Shown here: piece by piece, positions 61,967-64,000 of the stretch
Layout: each line of letters opens with the position of its first letter
Position numbering within the stretch: position 1 is the first letter of the stretch
DNA from: Bradyrhizobium xenonodulans
GTDB lineage: Bacteria; Pseudomonadota; Alphaproteobacteria; Rhizobiales; Xanthobacteraceae
Length of the DNA: 64,000 nt
Assembly (NCBI RefSeq): GCF_027594865.1
Contig: NZ_CP089391.1
Span: 2,510,501-2,574,500 of the forward strand
Direction of reading: 5' to 3'
The notes under the pieces: generated by a model
What the model saw: only the letters and a program-made list of their open reading frames with translations
Database searches by the model: none
Told to the model about the DNA's origin: nothing
Made by a program: the position numbers and the translations under genes

Positions 61967-63945
61967 TCGCGGAGTCAGGACATTACGCACTGGTGCTGGC
62001 GCTTGGATTGGCGCTGATCCAGTCCATCGTGCCCCTGATCGGCGCGCGCTTGCGCGATGACGCGCTGATGAACGTGGCGCGCTCGACGGCGCTGGCGCAG
62101 CTCCTGTTCGTCGGTGCGTCGTTCGTCGCGCTGGTGATGCTGCACGTCGACTCGGATTTCTCCGTCGCCAACGTCTACGAGAATTCCCACTCGATGAAGC
62201 CGCTGCTCTACAAGATCACCGGCGTCTGGGGAAACCATGAAGGCTCGATGCTGCTGTGGGTGTCGATCCTCGCGCTGTTCGGCGGATTGGTCGCCGCCTT
62301 CGGCAACAATTTGCCGCTGTCGCTGCGCGCGCGTGTGCTGGCCGTGCAGGCCTGGATCGCCAGCGCCTTCTATCTCTTCATCCTGGTGACCTCGAACCCG
62401 TTCCTGCGCATCGCGAGCCCGCCGATCGAGGGACGCGATCTCAACCCGGTGCTTCAGGACATCGGTCTCGCCGTGCATCCGCCGATGCTCTATCTCGGCT
62501 ATGTCGGGTTCTCGATCTCGTTCTCCTTCGCGATCGCGGCGCTGATGGAGGGACGAATCGATGCGGCCTGGGCGCGCTGGGTGCGGCCGTGGACGCTGGT
62601 CGCCTGGATCTTTCTGACGCTCGGCATCGCGATGGGCTCTTACTGGGCCTATTACGAGCTCGGCTGGGGCGGCTGGTGGTTCTGGGATCCGGTCGAGAAC
62701 GCCTCGCTGATGCCGTGGCTTGCCGGCACGGCGCTGTTGCACTCGGCGCTGGTGATGGAGAAGCGCAACGCGCTGAAGGTCTGGACCATCCTGCTGTCGA
62801 TCCTGACCTTCTCGCTGTCGCTGCTCGGCACCTTCCTGGTGCGCTCGGGCGTCATCACCTCGGTGCACGCCTTCGCCACCGATCCGACCCGCGGCGTGTT
62901 CATCCTGCTGATCCTTTGCCTGTTCATCGGCGGCAGCCTGTCGCTGTTTGCCGGTCGCGCGACCTCGCTGAAGCAGGGCGGGCTGTTCGCGCCGATCTCG
63001 CGCGAGGGCGCGCTGGTGCTGAACAATTTGCTGCTCACCGTCGCCTGCGCAGTCGTGCTGTTCGGCACGCTCTATCCGCTGGCGATGGAGATGCTGGCCG
63101 ATTTCAAGATGTCGGTCGGTGCTCCCTTCTACAATCTCACCTTCGTGCCGTTGTTCACGCTCCTGCTGCTCGCCGTGCCGTTCGGGCCGATGCTGGCATG
63201 GAAGCGCGGCGATCTGCTCGGCGTGACCCAGCGCCTGCTCGCGGCGGGCGTTGCCGGCCTCGTTGCCGTCGCCATCGTCTGGGGCTGGGCCAGCGGCGGC
63301 GCTACGCTGGCGCCGCTCGCGATCGGGCTTGGCATCTTCGTCATCGCCGGCGCCGTCACCGACCTCGTCGAGCGGACCGGCCTCGTGCGGCTGCCGTTCG
63401 CCACGGTGCTGCACCGGGCGCGCGGCCTGCCGCGCTCGGCCTGGGGCACCACGTTCGCGCATGCCGGCCTCGGCGTCGCGCTGATCGGGATCGTGTGCGA
63501 GACCACCTGGAACAGCGAATATATCGCGACGATGAAGCAGAACGACGTCGCCCATGTCGCCGGCTACGATCTCAAGCTCGACGGCCTGTTTTCGCGCCAG
63601 GGGCCGAACTTCCGCGAGATGATCGCCGAGTTCAACGTCAGCCGCGACGGCGAGAAGATCAGCGTCATGACGCCGTCCAAGCGCAGCTTCACGACACGCG
63701 GCTCCTCGACCACCGAGGCCGCGCTGCTGACGCGCGGCGCGAGCCAGCTCTACGTCTCGCTCGGCGACGCCACCGCGGAGGGCGCCATTGCGGTCCGCAT
63801 CTATCACAAGCCACTGGTGCTCATGATCTGGTGGGGACCGGTGCTGATGGCGTTCGGCGGCGTGCTGTCGCTGTCCGACCGGCGCCTGCGGGTCGGCGCG
63901 CCGAAGCCGGCGCGGGCCAAGCAGCGCCTCCAGCCGGCGGAGTGA
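61963..63945 (+). CDS. ccmF: Haem lyase CcmF/CycK
   Basis: 660 residues with about fifteen transmembrane helices. The WWD domain [18 protein letters not shown] (about residues 235-252) with flanking His residues handles haem. Other motifs are [20 protein letters not shown] and [17 protein letters not shown]. It attaches haem to CXXCH sites of apocytochrome c with CcmH and CcmI at the inner membrane. Start overlaps the end of ccmE. Confidence 0.96.
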   Translation: MIAESGHYALVLALGLALIQSIVPLIGARLRDDALMNVARSTALAQLLFVGASFVALVMLHVDSDFSVANVYENSHSMKPLLYKITGVWGNHEGSMLLWVSILALFGGLVAAFGNNLPLSLRARVLAVQAWIASAFYLFILVTSNPFLRIASPPIEGRDLNPVLQDIGLAVHPPMLYLGYVGFSISFSFAIAALMEGRIDAAWARWVRPWTLVAWIFLTLGIAMGSYWAYYELGWGGWWFWDPVENASLMPWLAGTALLHSALVMEKRNALKVWTILLSILTFSLSLLGTFLVRSGVITSVHAFATDPTRGVFILLILCLFIGGSLSLFAGRATSLKQGGLFAPISREGALVLNNLLLTVACAVVLFGTLYPLAMEMLADFKMSVGAPFYNLTFVPLFTLLLLAVPFGPMLAWKRGDLLGVTQRLLAAGVAGLVAVAIVWGWASGGATLAPLAIGLGIFVIAGAVTDLVERTGLVRLPFATVLHRARGLPRSAWGTTFAHAGLGVALIGIVCETTWNSEYIATMKQNDVAHVAGYDLKLDGLFSRQGPNFREMIAEFNVSRDGEKISVMTPSKRSFTTRGSSTTEAALLTRGASQLYVSLGDATAEGAIAVRIYHKPLVLMIWWGPVLMAFGGVLSLSDRRLRVGAPKPARAKQRLQPAE

Positions 63946-63949
63946 TCCG

Positions 63950-64000
63950 ATGCGGCGGATGATGGCTACGATCCTCGCGCTGATGCTGCTGGCCTTGCCT
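63950..64000 (+). CDS. ccmH: Cytochrome c biogenesis protein CcmH/CycL, start only (partial)
   Basis: Seventeen codons, MRRMMATILALMLLALP, from ATG 63950 to the window end, four bases after the ccmF stop with GGAG upstream. It reads as a signal peptide and gene order predicts CcmH, the thiol reductant for apocytochrome c; the RCxxC-type motif is outside the window. Confidence 0.75.
   Translation, partial: MRRMMATILALMLLALP

Overview
The window is GC-rich alphaproteobacterial DNA and looks like a Bradyrhizobium or a close relative (Nitrobacteraceae). The pointers are a Ros/MucR regulator, cycHJKL-type cytochrome c maturation genes next to a FeuPQ-like two-component system, several Bug-type solute receptors, DUF1127 and DUF2336 proteins, and intergenic repeats of the kind I associate with Bradyrhizobium. 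I see no rRNA, tRNA, CRISPR array or intact insertion sequence.

Layout. 1-11.5 kb is mostly core or housekeeping: the tail of an M20 peptidase, a class II aldolase, a membrane glycosyltransferase, MucR, SufE, a DivJ-like histidine kinase with a peptidoglycan-binding partner, DUF1491/DUF2336 and a lipoprotein. 11.6-19.8 kb is a catabolic island: two Bug receptors, LysR and GntR regulators, a lactonase-like hydrolase, a fumarylacetoacetase-family hydrolase, a zinc-type dehydrogenase and an extradiol-type dioxygenase. 19.8-29.4 kb begins with a Cus-type (HME4) Cu/Ag efflux operon and continues with small secreted proteins. 29.9-34.6 kb is a CsoR/RcnR-regulated CzcBA (HME1) efflux operon on the other strand. 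35-37.4 kb is a TetR/NmrA/metallo-hydrolase unit. 37.9-41.3 kb carries DUF1254, DUF1214 and PBP1a. 41.6-49 kb has YcgN, a DHA2 MFS pump, a three-GAF histidine kinase broken by a frameshift, a ThDP enzyme and a glyoxalase-like protein. 49.1-51.8 kb is an RTX calcium-binding protein. 52.2-54.4 kb is repeat-rich, with an orphan Flp pilin that is too short for usual ORF cut-offs. 54.4-64 kb holds Ku, a stress-type small membrane protein, FeuPQ-like genes and ccmI-ccmE-ccmF-ccmH (last gene cut by the window end).

Regulatory signals are unusually readable. Two FNR/FixK-type boxes with almost the same geometry precede the Cus operon and ccmI. Two exact GGAAC-N16-CGTT (EcfG general stress) promoters precede small membrane proteins. 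A TTAA-N7-TTAA (CtrA-type) box precedes DUF2336. Self-consistent palindromes mark likely GntR, TetR and CsoR operators. Together they suggest that copper efflux and cytochrome c maturation may be co-induced under low oxygen.

The most unusual items are the structured 52.8-53.4 kb intergenic element with a perfect 19-bp stem, the FixK-linked copper island with an uncharacterised Cys/Met-rich secreted protein, two gene relics (TauE/SafE and an ABC substrate-binding protein), and the single-base frameshift in the GAF kinase.
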